A DNA stretch of 64,000 bases from Microlunatus parietis (GCF_013407955.1 NZ_JACCBU010000001.1:1302001-1366000); one strand, 5' to 3'. Positions 16,392-24,009 are shown, counted from the stretch's first letter. Program-made: numbers and translations. Notes: a model not told the origin generated them from the letters alone.

Positions 16392-16892
16392 TCACCGACA
16401 GAGGCCGTACAGCACACCGTCGCGCCAATGGCCGCCACGGAAGGCGACGCCGCGCAGCGTGCCCTCCAGCGAGAAGCCGGCCTTCTCCAGCGCCCGGCGT
16501 TCGGCGATGTTGTCGCTCTCGGTGTAGGCCTCGATCCGGTGCAGAACCGTCTGGGCGAACAGGTAGTCGACCAGGAGGCGATGGGCCTGGGTCCCGATAC
16601 CGCGACCGCGGGCAGCCCGGGCCAACTCGATGCCGAGACTCCAGCAGTGGCGGCCGAACCACTGGTGCCGGTCCCAGGAGATGCAGCCGACCGGATCGCC
16701 ACCGGAGACGATCAGGACGGTGCCACCGGCGTCGCCGATCAGACTGCCGGCCTGCCAGCGGGAACGCCATTCACGGGGATCCCGGAAACCCTGCCACATA
16801 AAGGATCCGGCGTCTGCCGGGTCACTGATCAACTGTTGCAGGAACGGCAGGTCGGTCTCGCCGATCGGCCGGAGCTTCACCTCTTCGGTCAC
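16392..16892 (-). CDS. GNAT family N-acetyltransferase
   Basis: The 166-residue protein shows the GNAT order: IGETDLPFLQQLISDP at the start, then WSLGIELARAARGRGIGTQAHRLLVDYLF with the acetyl-CoA pyrophosphate loop, then RIEAYTESDNIAERRALEKAGFSLEGTLRG. This is the RimJ/RimL-like side of the family. GTG 16892 gives the natural N-terminus; longer readings upstream are not supported. A clear paralogue is at 60888-61415. The substrate is unknown. Confidence 0.8.
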   Translation of the reverse strand: MTEEVKLRPIGETDLPFLQQLISDPADAGSFMWQGFRDPREWRSRWQAGSLIGDAGGTVLIVSGGDPVGCISWDRHQWFGRHCWSLGIELARAARGRGIGTQAHRLLVDYLFAQTVLHRIEAYTESDNIAERRALEKAGFSLEGTLRGVAFRGGHWRDGVLYGLCR

Positions 16893-16961
16893 GACACAGC
16901 ACCCTACGGCCGCGGCGCCGTTTGCGCGGCTGCCAGCCTGATCGCCGTCAGGGCGGGATCC

Positions 16962-17007
16962 GCTAAGGATCAGGTCTGGCGTATATAGCGTTTTGGTTAT
17001 CCTTAGC
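16962..17007. promoter_or_regulatory. Inverted repeat GCTAAGGAT...ATCCTTAGC flanking the ArsR promoter
   Basis: A 9-bp perfect inverted repeat (16962-16970 and 16999-17007) encloses 28 bp that include TATATA. The right arm ends 2 bp before the ATG of the ArsR gene at 17010. It is a likely operator or looped pair of half-sites for that regulator. Confidence 0.5.
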
Positions 17008-17009
17008 CC

Positions 17010-17318
17010 ATGGATGTCTTCGAAGCGGTCGCCGACCCGAGCCGGCGGAGCGTGCTGGAACTGCTCGCCGACGGAGAGCAGCCCGCCGGCGCCCTGGTCG
17101 CCACCCTGACCCGGTTGAGTCAGCCGGCCGTGTCCCGGCACCTGCGGATCCTGCGCGAGTCCGGACTGGTCGAGGTCAGGCCGGAGGGGCAGCGCCGGAT
17201 CTATGCGCTGCGCCCGGACGGGTTGTCCGAGATCGACCGGTGGATCGGGCGCTACCGCAGGTTCTGGTCCGATCATCTCGATGCCCTCGAGCAGCACCTG
17301 GGACGTTCCGATGCATGA
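17010..17318 (+). CDS. ArsR family winged-helix regulator (SRPBCC-linked), module 2
   Basis: The 102-residue protein starts MDVFEAVADPSRRSVLELLADGEQPAGAL, then LSQPAVSRHLRILRESGLV (recognition helix) and GQRRIYALRPDGL (wing). It lacks obvious metal ligands. The leader is almost absent: the upstream TATATA lies about 25 bp before the ATG. It overlaps the start of an SRPBCC gene by 8 bp, so it is the first gene of a three-gene operon. It is a paralogue of the regulators at 12715 and 18915. Confidence 0.85.
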   Translation: MDVFEAVADPSRRSVLELLADGEQPAGALVATLTRLSQPAVSRHLRILRESGLVEVRPEGQRRIYALRPDGLSEIDRWIGRYRRFWSDHLDALEQHLGRSDA

Positions 17319-17829
17319 TCACGACGGGAGCCTCGATCATGATCACGACGGCCCGGTGATCAACTTCGTCCGGCGATTGCCGTACCCGATCGAGCGGGTG
17401 TGGGCGGCGCTCACCGACCCCGAGCAGCGCCGGCACTGGTTCGGCCCGACCATGATCGACGGCAGGGTCGGCGGCCGGATCGACCTGGTGCCGACCGGCC
17501 CGGCCGCTCCGGTTCCGGACAAGCGGATGACCGGGCGGATCCTGGTCTGGGATCCGCCGCGGGTCCTGGAGCACGAGTGGCGGCAAGCGCCGATCGAGGA
17601 CGGCATCGTCCGCTACGAGCTCGAGGCAGACGGCGACGAGACGGTGCTGCGCTTCACCCACCGCGGACTGACCGAGGTCAACGCCCGCGGGTTCCTGCCC
17701 GGGACGCATGCGTACTTCGATCGGCTGGCCGCGCACCTGTCCGGAGCGGCGATGCCCAACTGGATCCGCCGGTACGACGAGCTCGCGCCGCGGTATGTGA
17801 CCCTCGCGCCGGACTCCGGAGGACGATGA
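17311..17829 (+). CDS. SRPBCC/AHSA1 domain protein with His/Asp-rich N-terminus
   Basis: The 172-residue protein has an AHSA1 helix-grip fold (FVRRLPYPIERVWAALTDPEQ at the start of the domain, DETVLRFTHRGL in the middle). It is preceded by an unusual tail, MHDHDGSLDHDHDG. The tail is encoded by two copies of CATGATCACGACGG. The extension could bind metal or may be a by-product of the repeat. The start lies inside the ArsR gene, and the stop overlaps the next gene as ATGA. The ligand is unknown. Confidence 0.75.
   Translation: MHDHDGSLDHDHDGPVINFVRRLPYPIERVWAALTDPEQRRHWFGPTMIDGRVGGRIDLVPTGPAAPVPDKRMTGRILVWDPPRVLEHEWRQAPIEDGIVRYELEADGDETVLRFTHRGLTEVNARGFLPGTHAYFDRLAAHLSGAAMPNWIRRYDELAPRYVTLAPDSGGR
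17314..17351 (+). repeat. Direct repeat CATGATCACGACGG, two copies
   Basis: Identical 14-bp copies at 17314-17327 and 17338-17351, 24 bp apart, both centred on TGATCA. They create the HDHD pattern at the N-terminus of the SRPBCC protein. They fit the window-wide excess of this palindrome. Confidence 0.8.
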
Positions 17830-18224
17830 TGCAGACCGAGAAGGCGACTCGACGACTCGCCGCGATGTTCCTGTTCGGCGGCAGCATGCACTTCCTCGCG
17901 TCCGGTTGGTTCGACAAGATCATTCCGGCGGGGCTGCCGGGACGGACGCGCACGTACACCTATCTGTCCGGCGCGACGGCGCTGGCGATCGGCGCCGGTC
18001 TGGCGATCCCGAAGACCAGGCGCCCGGCCGCCGCAGCCGCCACCGCGTTCCTGATCGGTGTGATGCCGGCCAAGATCAAATTGACTCGCGACTGGCTGCG
18101 CAGCGACAAGCCCGGCTGGGCCAAGGCGGTCGGTGTCGTCCAGCTCTTCTGGCAGGCACCGTTGATCGCCGACGCGATCAAGGCCGGCGCCGATCCGCGA
18201 CGACGGTCCGCTCCCCGTTCTTGA
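17826..18224 (+). CDS. DoxX-like small membrane protein
   Basis: The 132-residue protein has about four membrane segments. The pattern GGSMHFLASGWFDKIIPAGLP, TYLSGATALAIGAGLAIP and IGVMPAKIK is characteristic of a DoxX-related family. Family function is poorly known; some members take part in redox or thiol chemistry at the membrane. It is the third gene of the ArsR-SRPBCC operon (ATGA overlap at 17826). Its 3' end overlaps the convergent methyltransferase gene by 47 bp. Confidence 0.7.
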   Translation: MMQTEKATRRLAAMFLFGGSMHFLASGWFDKIIPAGLPGRTRTYTYLSGATALAIGAGLAIPKTRRPAAAAATAFLIGVMPAKIKLTRDWLRSDKPGWAKAVGVVQLFWQAPLIADAIKAGADPRRRSAPRS

Positions 18225-18831
18225 TCGCGACCACCCACTGATAGGTCACATGACCGCCGTACCAGGTGACGACCTCGTCGACCGGTACGGCGAACCCTGC
18301 GTCGATCAGCAACCGCCGGTTGGTCTCCACGTCGTAGCTGCTGGTCACCATCGGTACGCCCAGGAAGTCTTTGACGACGTCGAGGTCGCGGTGACCGAGA
18401 GTGGCGAGGAACCGGCCGCCGGGACGCAGCCAGCCGGCGATGCGCCGGAACAGGTCGCCGTGTTCCTCCCGCGGGAGGTGCGGGATCGAGTAGAAGGCGG
18501 TGATCAGATCGAAACTCTCCGGCGGCAGTTCGAGCGCTCTCATGCTGGACCTGATGAACTGCGCGTCGGGCACGTTGCGGCCGGCCAACTCGACCTGCGC
18601 CGCGGAGATGTCGACACCGATGGTCGGACCTCGCTCGGCGAGCAGCGCGGTGCACGGAACGCCCGCGCCGCAGCCCAGGTCCAGCGAGTCCGGCCGGCCG
18701 GGGACCTGCTTCAGGACGTTGCCGAGGTAACGCAATCGCGGATCGTCCTCGACCTGGCTGACCCAGACCTGATAGGGCACGGCGATCTCGTCGTAGCCGG
18801 TTTCCACGAGCCTCTCGGGATCCTGTCGCAT
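18178..18831 (-). CDS. Class I SAM-dependent methyltransferase
   Basis: The 217-residue protein has motif I SLDLGCGAGVPCTALLAERG, followed by GVDISAAQVELAG (motif II) and ESFDLITAFYSIPHLPREEH (motif IV). This is the ubiquinone/menaquinone methyltransferase-like type 11 fold. The substrate is not predictable. ATG 18831 gives the natural start. It diverges from the ArsR gene at 18915 and shares a gap with the operator ACAAATGCTCATTTGT, so it may be under the same regulator. It overlaps the convergent DoxX-like gene. Confidence 0.8.
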   Translation of the reverse strand: MRQDPERLVETGYDEIAVPYQVWVSQVEDDPRLRYLGNVLKQVPGRPDSLDLGCGAGVPCTALLAERGPTIGVDISAAQVELAGRNVPDAQFIRSSMRALELPPESFDLITAFYSIPHLPREEHGDLFRRIAGWLRPGGRFLATLGHRDLDVVKDFLGVPMVTSSYDVETNRRLLIDAGFAVPVDEVVTWYGGHVTYQWVVAIKNGERTVVADRRRP

Positions 18832-18884
18832 GGATCGGACGTTAGTCGCCCAGCCGGCCGCCCTTTCCACGCATATCCATAAGT

Positions 18885-18900
18885 ACAAATGCTCATTTGT
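18885..18900. promoter_or_regulatory. Palindromic operator ACAAATG-CT-CATTTGT
   Basis: A perfect 7+7 bp inverted repeat with a 2-bp centre lies 14 bp before the ArsR start at 18915 and 53 bp from the divergent methyltransferase start. This is typical of an ArsR operator overlapping the core promoter. Confidence 0.75.
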
Positions 18901-18914
18901 GATACGGTCTCGCC

Positions 18915-19256
18915 ATGGCACCCGAACCGGCCGCGGAGCTCGATCTCGCGCTGCGAGCGCTGGCCGACCCCAATCGGCGGGCGATCCTCGCCGTCGTACG
19001 GACTGGGCCGCGGCCGGTCGGGCAGATCGCCGAGGAGGTCGGGCTGTCGCAGCAGACCACGTCGCACCACCTCGGCGTGCTCCGCTCGGCCGGCCTGGCG
19101 AGCCGTACCACGGTGGGCACCCGACATCTGTTCGCGATCAACACGGACGGGCTGGCCGCGGTGCGGTCGTACCTGGACGACTTCTGGCCGACGAAGCTCG
19201 CCGCGCTGAAGGCCGCGATCGAATCCCGGGAGGACGACGGCCGTGGCCGCGTTTGA
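18915..19256 (+). CDS. ArsR family winged-helix regulator (SRPBCC-linked), module 3
   Basis: The 113-residue protein reads DLALRALADPNRRAILAVVRTG, LSQQTTSHHLGVLRSAGLAS (recognition helix) and GTRHLFAINTDGL (wing). No metal site is evident. The next gene starts inside its 3' end (GTG 19243). It belongs to the same SRPBCC-linked regulator group as those at 12715 and 17010. A perfect operator lies just upstream. Confidence 0.85.
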   Translation: MAPEPAAELDLALRALADPNRRAILAVVRTGPRPVGQIAEEVGLSQQTTSHHLGVLRSAGLASRTTVGTRHLFAINTDGLAAVRSYLDDFWPTKLAALKAAIESREDDGRGRV

Positions 19257-19704
19257 GACGTCGATCGAGATCGAGGCGCCGCCCGAGGTGGTGTTCGAGT
19301 ATCTGACCACCGACGCCGGGATGACCGCCTGGATGGGCCAGCACGCCAGCCTGGACCCGCGGCCCGGCGGGCAGTTCGCCGTCGACATCGCCGGGTACGC
19401 GATCCGCGGCGAATACCTGCACGTCGAACGACCGCGCCGCGTCGTCGTCTCCTGGGGCAGCGTCGGCACCGAGAATCTTCCACCCGGATCATCCACGGTC
19501 GAGTTCCTGCTGACCGCCACCGACCAGGGAACGCTGGTCGAGTTGACCCACGCCGACCTGCCCGAACCCGATCTTCCCGGCCACCAGGACGGCTGGCAGC
19601 ACTTCCTGTCCCGGCTGCGGGTCGCCGCGGCCGGCGGCGACCCGGGCGTCGATCACTGGCGCCCGGAAACGGACCGACAGCACCGAGACCACAAGGAGAA
19701 ATGA
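19243..19704 (+). CDS. SRPBCC/AHSA1 domain protein
   Basis: The 153-residue protein has the AHSA1 fold: SIEIEAPPEVVFEYLTTDAGMTAWMG at the start, DQGTLVELTHADLP in the middle, and GWQHFLSRLRVAAAG as the C-terminal helix. The start is GTG 19243 within the ArsR gene, and the stop overlaps the next gene as ATGA. It is co-transcribed with a regulator and a SnoaL-like protein. The ligand is unknown. Confidence 0.8.
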   Translation: MAAFETSIEIEAPPEVVFEYLTTDAGMTAWMGQHASLDPRPGGQFAVDIAGYAIRGEYLHVERPRRVVVSWGSVGTENLPPGSSTVEFLLTATDQGTLVELTHADLPEPDLPGHQDGWQHFLSRLRVAAAGGDPGVDHWRPETDRQHRDHKEK

Positions 19705-20066
19705 TCATGACGCCGAACACCGCCCATACCGTCGTCCGGGACTACCACCACGCCTGGACCAGCGGCGACGTCGACCAGGCGATGACCCTGGTCGCCGACG
19801 ACGTCACCTGCCGTGCCCCCGGGGTCGACCTGGTCGGCAAGGAGGCCTACCGGGACTACCTCGCCGGCTTCGCGCCGATGCTCACCGAGATCGGCGACAT
19901 CGCCGAGTTCGCGGACGAGGGCCGGGTCGCGCTGTTCTACTACCCGCGCACGGCGACCACGTCCGATGCGCCCGCGGGCGAGTGCTTCACCGTTCGGGAC
20001 GGCAAGATCGTCGAGAACATCCTGGTGTTCGACCGGCTCTCGTACGGACCGCCCGCGAGTTCGTAG
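19701..20066 (+). CDS. SnoaL/NTF2-like protein
   Basis: The 121-residue protein has the cone-shaped NTF2 fold signature: VVRDYHHAWTSGDVDQAMTLVADDVTCRAPG followed by GKEAYRDYLAGFAPM and a strand-rich C-terminus ending FTVRDGKIVENILVFDRL. Such proteins are small isomerases, hydrolases or ligand binders. AAGGAGAA before the ATG is a strong ribosome site. Third gene of ArsR-SRPBCC module 3. Confidence 0.8.
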   Translation: MIMTPNTAHTVVRDYHHAWTSGDVDQAMTLVADDVTCRAPGVDLVGKEAYRDYLAGFAPMLTEIGDIAEFADEGRVALFYYPRTATTSDAPAGECFTVRDGKIVENILVFDRLSYGPPASS

Positions 20067-20160
20067 CCGAGCCGCTGTCCGATCGGGCCGGGGGCGTTCG
20101 TAGCAGGGGTGAGCGGTCGCCCAGACGGGGGTGACCAGACGACCCGAACGGATCCCGATC

Positions 20161-21468
20161 ATGAACACCACCGGCCAGGAGCAGGAGCAGAAGAGCCTCT
20201 TCAAGGCGAAGCAGTTGCTGAGCGTGCTGTCGGCGCAGTCGGCGTCGACGTTCGCCAATCAGGTGATCGCGCTCGTCGTCCCGTGGCTCGTGCTGACCCG
20301 GACCGGCAGCGCGGCGAGTGCGGGCACCATCGCCTTCGTCATGGGCATCGCGGCGCTGGCCGGGACGCTGACCGGCGGCCTGGTCACCGACCGGATCGGC
20401 GGCCGCCGGGTCTCGGCACTGGCCGACGGCCTCAGCCTGATCACGGCCCTGATGCTGGCCGCGACACTCTGGCTGGACTCGTTCTCGCTCTGGCTGGTCG
20501 CCGCGACGCAGGTGCTCGGCGTGTTCTTCGACGGGCCGGGCAACATCGCGAAGTCCAGCATGGTCCCGGCGGCCGCGGAGAAGGAGGGCATCCCGATCAC
20601 CCGCGCGATGGGATCTTCGCAGACCCTGCAGGGCGTCGCGACCTTCGTCGGGCCGATCACCGCGGGCCTGCTGATCGCGACCGTCGGTGAGGCGAACACC
20701 TTGCTGGTCACCACGGTGCTCTTCCTGACCAGCATCGTGCTGGTCGCGCGGCTGCCGAAGCAGGTGATCAGCCACGATCGGCCGATGACGCCGGTCCAGG
20801 TCTACCGCGACCTGCGCGACGCGGTGCGCTTCCTGATCAAGGAACCGTTCCTCGGCAGGATGCAGCTGGTCGGCCCGCTGATGGGTGCGGTGATCGTGCC
20901 GATCTCGGCGCTGATCTTCCCGGCCTGGTTCGTCTTCGGCCAGCAGGACTCCCGGGCGCTCGGCACCTTCCTCGGCGCCGGTGCGGTCGGCGGCATGGTG
21001 GGCGGCGCGATCTTCGCCGCACTGGCTCAGAAGCTGCCGCAGCGGACCTGGCTGATCGGCGCGACCGGCCTGTACGGTGTCGCGCTGCTGGGCCTGTTCT
21101 TCCTGCAGCCCGGCTCGATCCCCGCGATCATGGTCAGCTTCGTGGCCGGGACGATGATGAGCGTGATGTTCGCGGTCCCGTTCACCGCCTTCTACGCCCG
21201 TACGCCACAGCATCTGCTGGGCCGGGTCGGCAGCCTGGGGGCGGCCAACGGCGCCCTGTTCGGCGCGGTCGCCTCGCTCGGCTTCGGCCACTTGATCAAC
21301 AACGTGTCCGCACCGCAGGCGTTGCTGACCTCGGCGATGATCATGGGCGGAATCGCGATCGCCCTGGCCGCACTGCCGTTCGTACGGCTGCTGGACCGGC
21401 CCACCGAGACCGCCGAGCCAGCCGCCGAGGAAGCGACCGAGTTGATCTTGGCCGGAGACTCCCGCTGA
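20161..21468 (+). CDS. MFS transporter, DHA3/EntS-like efflux type
   Basis: The protein of about 435 residues has 12 membrane segments with the MFS A-motif variant GGLVTDRIGGRRVSALAD between segments 2 and 3. The overall pattern is that of EntS/macrolide-type exporters. The exported substrate is unknown. ATG 20161 gives the natural N-terminus; GTG 20131 is possible. A strong terminator follows 36 bp after the stop. Confidence 0.8.
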   Translation: MNTTGQEQEQKSLFKAKQLLSVLSAQSASTFANQVIALVVPWLVLTRTGSAASAGTIAFVMGIAALAGTLTGGLVTDRIGGRRVSALADGLSLITALMLAATLWLDSFSLWLVAATQVLGVFFDGPGNIAKSSMVPAAAEKEGIPITRAMGSSQTLQGVATFVGPITAGLLIATVGEANTLLVTTVLFLTSIVLVARLPKQVISHDRPMTPVQVYRDLRDAVRFLIKEPFLGRMQLVGPLMGAVIVPISALIFPAWFVFGQQDSRALGTFLGAGAVGGMVGGAIFAALAQKLPQRTWLIGATGLYGVALLGLFFLQPGSIPAIMVSFVAGTMMSVMFAVPFTAFYARTPQHLLGRVGSLGAANGALFGAVASLGFGHLINNVSAPQALLTSAMIMGGIAIALAALPFVRLLDRPTETAEPAAEEATELILAGDSR

Positions 21469-21503
21469 CCCGAACCACCCTGACCGCTCGCGTACAACAC
21501 AGA

Positions 21504-21540
21504 GCCCCCGGACTCCATCAGGAGCCGGGGGCCTTTGTTC
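21504..21540 (+). terminator. Rho-independent terminator after the MFS exporter
   Basis: GCCCCCGG at 21504-21511 pairs with CCGGGGGC at 21525-21532, extended by CTCC/GGAG around an ATCA loop with one bulged A. The stem is followed by CTTTGTTCT. It is the clearest intrinsic terminator in the window. Confidence 0.85.
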
Positions 21541-21549
21541 TGTGAGGTC

Positions 21550-21882
21550 CTACGCGTCGCAGGTCCCCTCGGACTTCTCCTGGAACCCGTCGTCCAGGAT
21601 GTGCCAGGCGACCTTGTTCTTCACGATCTTCTGGGCCCGGTCGGCCGGAACGTACGGCGGCAGATCGCTGATCTTGCCGACCATGCTCCAGTCGGCACCA
21701 CTGCCACCCACGGGGCGCTGCATCCAGGACCAGCCGTTGGCCAGCCGCTCGATGCGGTACTCGGTCCCCGCCTGAAGTTCGGCCGGAGCGGCGTCGCTCG
21801 ACGTCGCCGGAAGGACAACCAGGTCCGTGGCCTGGAACTCCGTCTCCGACTTCCGCTCGGTCGGGAAAATCGGTGCATCCAT
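21550..21882 (-). CDS. Hypothetical protein, partner of a HutC-type regulator
   Basis: This 110-residue soluble protein is not recognised. It has no signal peptide or membrane segment. A strand-rich centre (GTEYRIERLANGWSWMQRP) and a C-terminal helix KIVKNKVAWHILDDG are visible. It starts 5 bp after the stop of the GntR/UTRA gene, so the two form an operon. Its codon use is less extreme in GC than its neighbours, which fits an acquired locus. Function unknown. Confidence 0.65.
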   Translation of the reverse strand: MDAPIFPTERKSETEFQATDLVVLPATSSDAAPAELQAGTEYRIERLANGWSWMQRPVGGSGADWSMVGKISDLPPYVPADRAQKIVKNKVAWHILDDGFQEKSEGTCDA

Positions 21883-21887
21883 GTCTC

Positions 21888-22637
21888 TTACCTTCCGCTA
21901 AGGGGATAGTGCTCCAAGATCACATTCCTGTCCGCAGGCAGGAATTCGATCGTGTCACGCACGACCACGTCCCCCGAGTAGGCAGTGTCAATGCAGATGA
22001 GCAGAGCTGCGCCGGCCCCCATCGCCAGCAGGCTCTGCTCGTCGGCGGTGGCGAACCTGGCCGAGGTTTCGACTCGCCACCTCGTCTCCGGAAGTCCTGC
22101 TCGTTCCAGAGCAACCATCGTTCCATCCGGGATGTCCCGAGGGCTGTCCAGGCCGGCCTTCTGCGCAATGTCCAGCGGATAGCTGGACTCCTCCAGTGAC
22201 CACGGGATCCCGTCGATCCTCCGGAGCTGCCGACGCACGACGATCATCATCTCCGGCTCGATTCCGAGCCGGAACGCGATCGAGACCGGCGCCGGCACGA
22301 TGCGCATGTCGAAATCGGTGGACGGCGCACCGATCTCCTTGGCCCGCTCGGACCATTCCGTGAAGAACGGTGCCACGTGGACCGGATGAGGCAGCACGGC
22401 CGGGTTCCTGACCACCATGCCGTCCCTGCCCCGTGTCGCCACCAGACCTTCGGCCTGGAGCTCTGCCACCGCACGGCGCACCGTCTCACGGGAGACGTTG
22501 TAGAGCCCTTCGAGCTCCGTGTAGGTGGGCAACTGAGCACCGCGAGTGAGTTCCTTGCCGCCGACGGCCCGGCCATTGATGATGGCCGACCGCAGGTCGT
22601 CAGCGATCTCGCGATACCTCGACACGACCTGCAGCAT
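21888..22637 (-). CDS. GntR family regulator, HutC/UTRA subfamily
   Basis: The 249-residue protein has an N-terminal winged helix (YREIADDLRSAIINGR, then YTELEGLYNVSRETVRRAVAELQAEGLV) and a C-terminal UTRA effector domain of about 150 residues (from about 95). The effector is unknown; UTRA domains often bind sugars or amino acids. ATG 22637 is used; GTG 22625 would also give a normal domain. An inverted repeat TTGGTCT-N9-AGACCAA lies 32 bp upstream and is the likely autoregulatory site. Confidence 0.8.
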   Translation of the reverse strand: MLQVVSRYREIADDLRSAIINGRAVGGKELTRGAQLPTYTELEGLYNVSRETVRRAVAELQAEGLVATRGRDGMVVRNPAVLPHPVHVAPFFTEWSERAKEIGAPSTDFDMRIVPAPVSIAFRLGIEPEMMIVVRRQLRRIDGIPWSLEESSYPLDIAQKAGLDSPRDIPDGTMVALERAGLPETRWRVETSARFATADEQSLLAMGAGAALLICIDTAYSGDVVVRDTIEFLPADRNVILEHYPLSGR

Positions 22638-22668
22638 AGCCCAACACTGATGGCTCAGTCTGTGGTTT

Positions 22669-22691
22669 TTGGTCTTGACGTACTAGACCAA
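22669..22691. promoter_or_regulatory. Inverted repeat TTGGTCT-N9-AGACCAA upstream of the HutC-type gene
   Basis: Perfect 7-bp arms are separated by 9 bp, in the gap between the regulator (start 22637, minus) and the small gene at 22792 (plus). A TTGACG that could act as a plus-strand -35 lies between the arms. It is a probable operator for the adjacent GntR protein. Confidence 0.6.
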
Positions 22692-22791
22692 TAGGAGCAA
22701 GGTAGTTCTCGGCAGGTCGGGGTGTCGGACGGTACGCATACCCCGGCGCCTTGGCCTCGCCTCCAGGACTAGCGGATGGAGGCAAGACCCG

Positions 22792-23001
22792 ATGGCGGGC
22801 GAGTTGGTTGAACACCGGGTGCAGCTCTGGTTCGGGCAGCACCTGCTCAGGGAGTATCGCGCCGAGCCCACTGCGGCGACGGAGTACGCGAAGGCCATGG
22901 GCCTGCGCTTCCCGGGCATCATGATCAAGGTCGACCGGGCGGCCGTGGACGGCCTGGTTCACCTTCCCTGCGAGCAACTGTGGACCGTCATGACTCCATG
23001 A
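22792..23001 (+). CDS. Small hypothetical protein (69 aa)
   Basis: The short frame has a ribosome site (GGAGG about 10 bases before the ATG) and a plausible strand-helix-strand sequence: VQLWFGQHLLREYRAEPTAATEYAKAM then FPGIMIKVDRAAVDG. The pattern suggests a small alpha/beta protein seen beside regulators in actinobacterial genomes, but I cannot name the family. It is divergent from the HutC-type gene and may share its operator. Confidence 0.55.
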   Translation: MAGELVEHRVQLWFGQHLLREYRAEPTAATEYAKAMGLRFPGIMIKVDRAAVDGLVHLPCEQLWTVMTP

Positions 23002-23153
23002 TCAGCGGGCGCCGATGATCAGCTGACCCGCGTCCGCTGCCACCCCCGAAGGTTGCGGCCGCGACGTCCATGATCGCGGCGGTCCAGGCCCGGACCGCCG
23101 GCGGCAGAAGGAAACACCAGCCACACTCGGTACCCGGTCGACCGCGGTCAAGA

Positions 23154-23516
23154 TCAACGACGACGCCGCGGCCGCCAGGCCGGGTCGTACTCAGGATGGC
23201 CGGCGTGCGCCAGGGCCAGCGCGCGGTGGATCGCGACGGTCAGCGCATCGGCCTCGCTCTCCGGGTCGTCCCCGAAGATCGCGTCACCGATGTCCTCGTC
23301 GGCCCAGTCCGCTCCCCCGCCGTCGGTGAACCAGTCGGCGGCGCCGAACGCGGCGCTCTCGATCCAGTCCCAGTCGGCGTCCTTGGTGGCCTCCTTGCGC
23401 AGCCGTACGGCGAGCGCGAGCAAGGCCTGGTGCGACTCCCGCAGGGCCGGATCGGGCAACTCCTCGGTCCGGTCCCGCACGAACGCCGCCAACCGTTTCC
23501 GTTCCTTCAGCTTCAC
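23154..23516 (-). CDS. Hypothetical acidic cytoplasmic protein
   Basis: The 120-residue protein is helical, with a basic N-terminus (KLKERKRLAAFVRDRTEELPDP), an acidic tryptophan-containing centre (DWDWIESAAFGAADWF) and an arginine-rich tail. The family is not recognised. GTG 23516 is chosen because AGGAGAGG stands 6 bases upstream; ATG 23549 is in frame but lacks a site. It stands alone. Confidence 0.6.
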   Translation of the reverse strand: MKLKERKRLAAFVRDRTEELPDPALRESHQALLALAVRLRKEATKDADWDWIESAAFGAADWFTDGGGADWADEDIGDAIFGDDPESEADALTVAIHRALALAHAGHPEYDPAWRPRRRR

Positions 23517-23549
23517 CGCAGACCTCTCCTGTTCGGTACGAGCAGTCAA

Positions 23550-23805
23550 CGGTAACCAGCACCGCGCAGCGGCACATCACTCTTTGGAATGATCATGGCC
23601 GCGGCAGGCGGAGGGACTCAACAGACGAGCCGGCGCGCTCAACCACCGGCTGCACCGCTGCCTTGCCGTGCGGCGGCTCAACGCCCTGTTGGCCGACCGG
23701 GACGGCGAGCACCAGCGGCGCCTGCTGCTGCCCAGTGATCATGATCTCGGCGACACGGTCGGACCACCGCCCGGCGGCCGCCGATGATCATGATCCGGTC
23801 CAACC
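23550..23805. other. Intergenic region with two TGATCATGATC motifs
   Basis: The 256 bp between two minus-strand genes carry TGATCATGATC at 23736-23746 and again at 23785-23795. A plus-strand frame of about 64 codons (ending at the TGA near 23784) looks weakly protein-like but has no start codon. It may be a gene remnant; nothing else is recognised. Confidence 0.4.
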
Positions 23806-24009
23806 TCAGGCGTCCCGGGGCTGCTCCTCGGCGTGCACGACGACGCAGTCCGGTCCCGGGAACACCAGGGCCTCGCTGCCGTCGGCATGCCGGACGCGGT
23901 AGGGCGGACTGCCGTCCGAGCCTCGTACCTCGATGATCGTGCTGTGTTGCTCCGCGTCGCCGACCTTGCGACCGTGCACCAGGAGCTTGTCGCCGACCTT
24001 GGCCTGCAT
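23806..24009 (-). CDS. DUF1918 domain protein
   Basis: The 67-residue protein matches the small SH3-like DUF1918 family of actinobacteria: MQAKVGDKLLVHGRKVGD at the start, STIIEVRGSDGSPPYRVRHADG in the centre, and a proline/acid tail after the VFPGPDCVVV strand. AGGAGGTGA upstream of the ATG supports the start. Function is unknown. Confidence 0.85.
   Translation of the reverse strand: MQAKVGDKLLVHGRKVGDAEQHSTIIEVRGSDGSPPYRVRHADGSEALVFPGPDCVVVHAEEQPRDA

Noticed and set aside
23588..23902. Plus-strand frames between the acidic hypothetical and DUF1918 genes as a gene
   Set aside because: The protein-like frame lacks any start codon, and the frame with a start has cysteine/proline-rich shadow composition.
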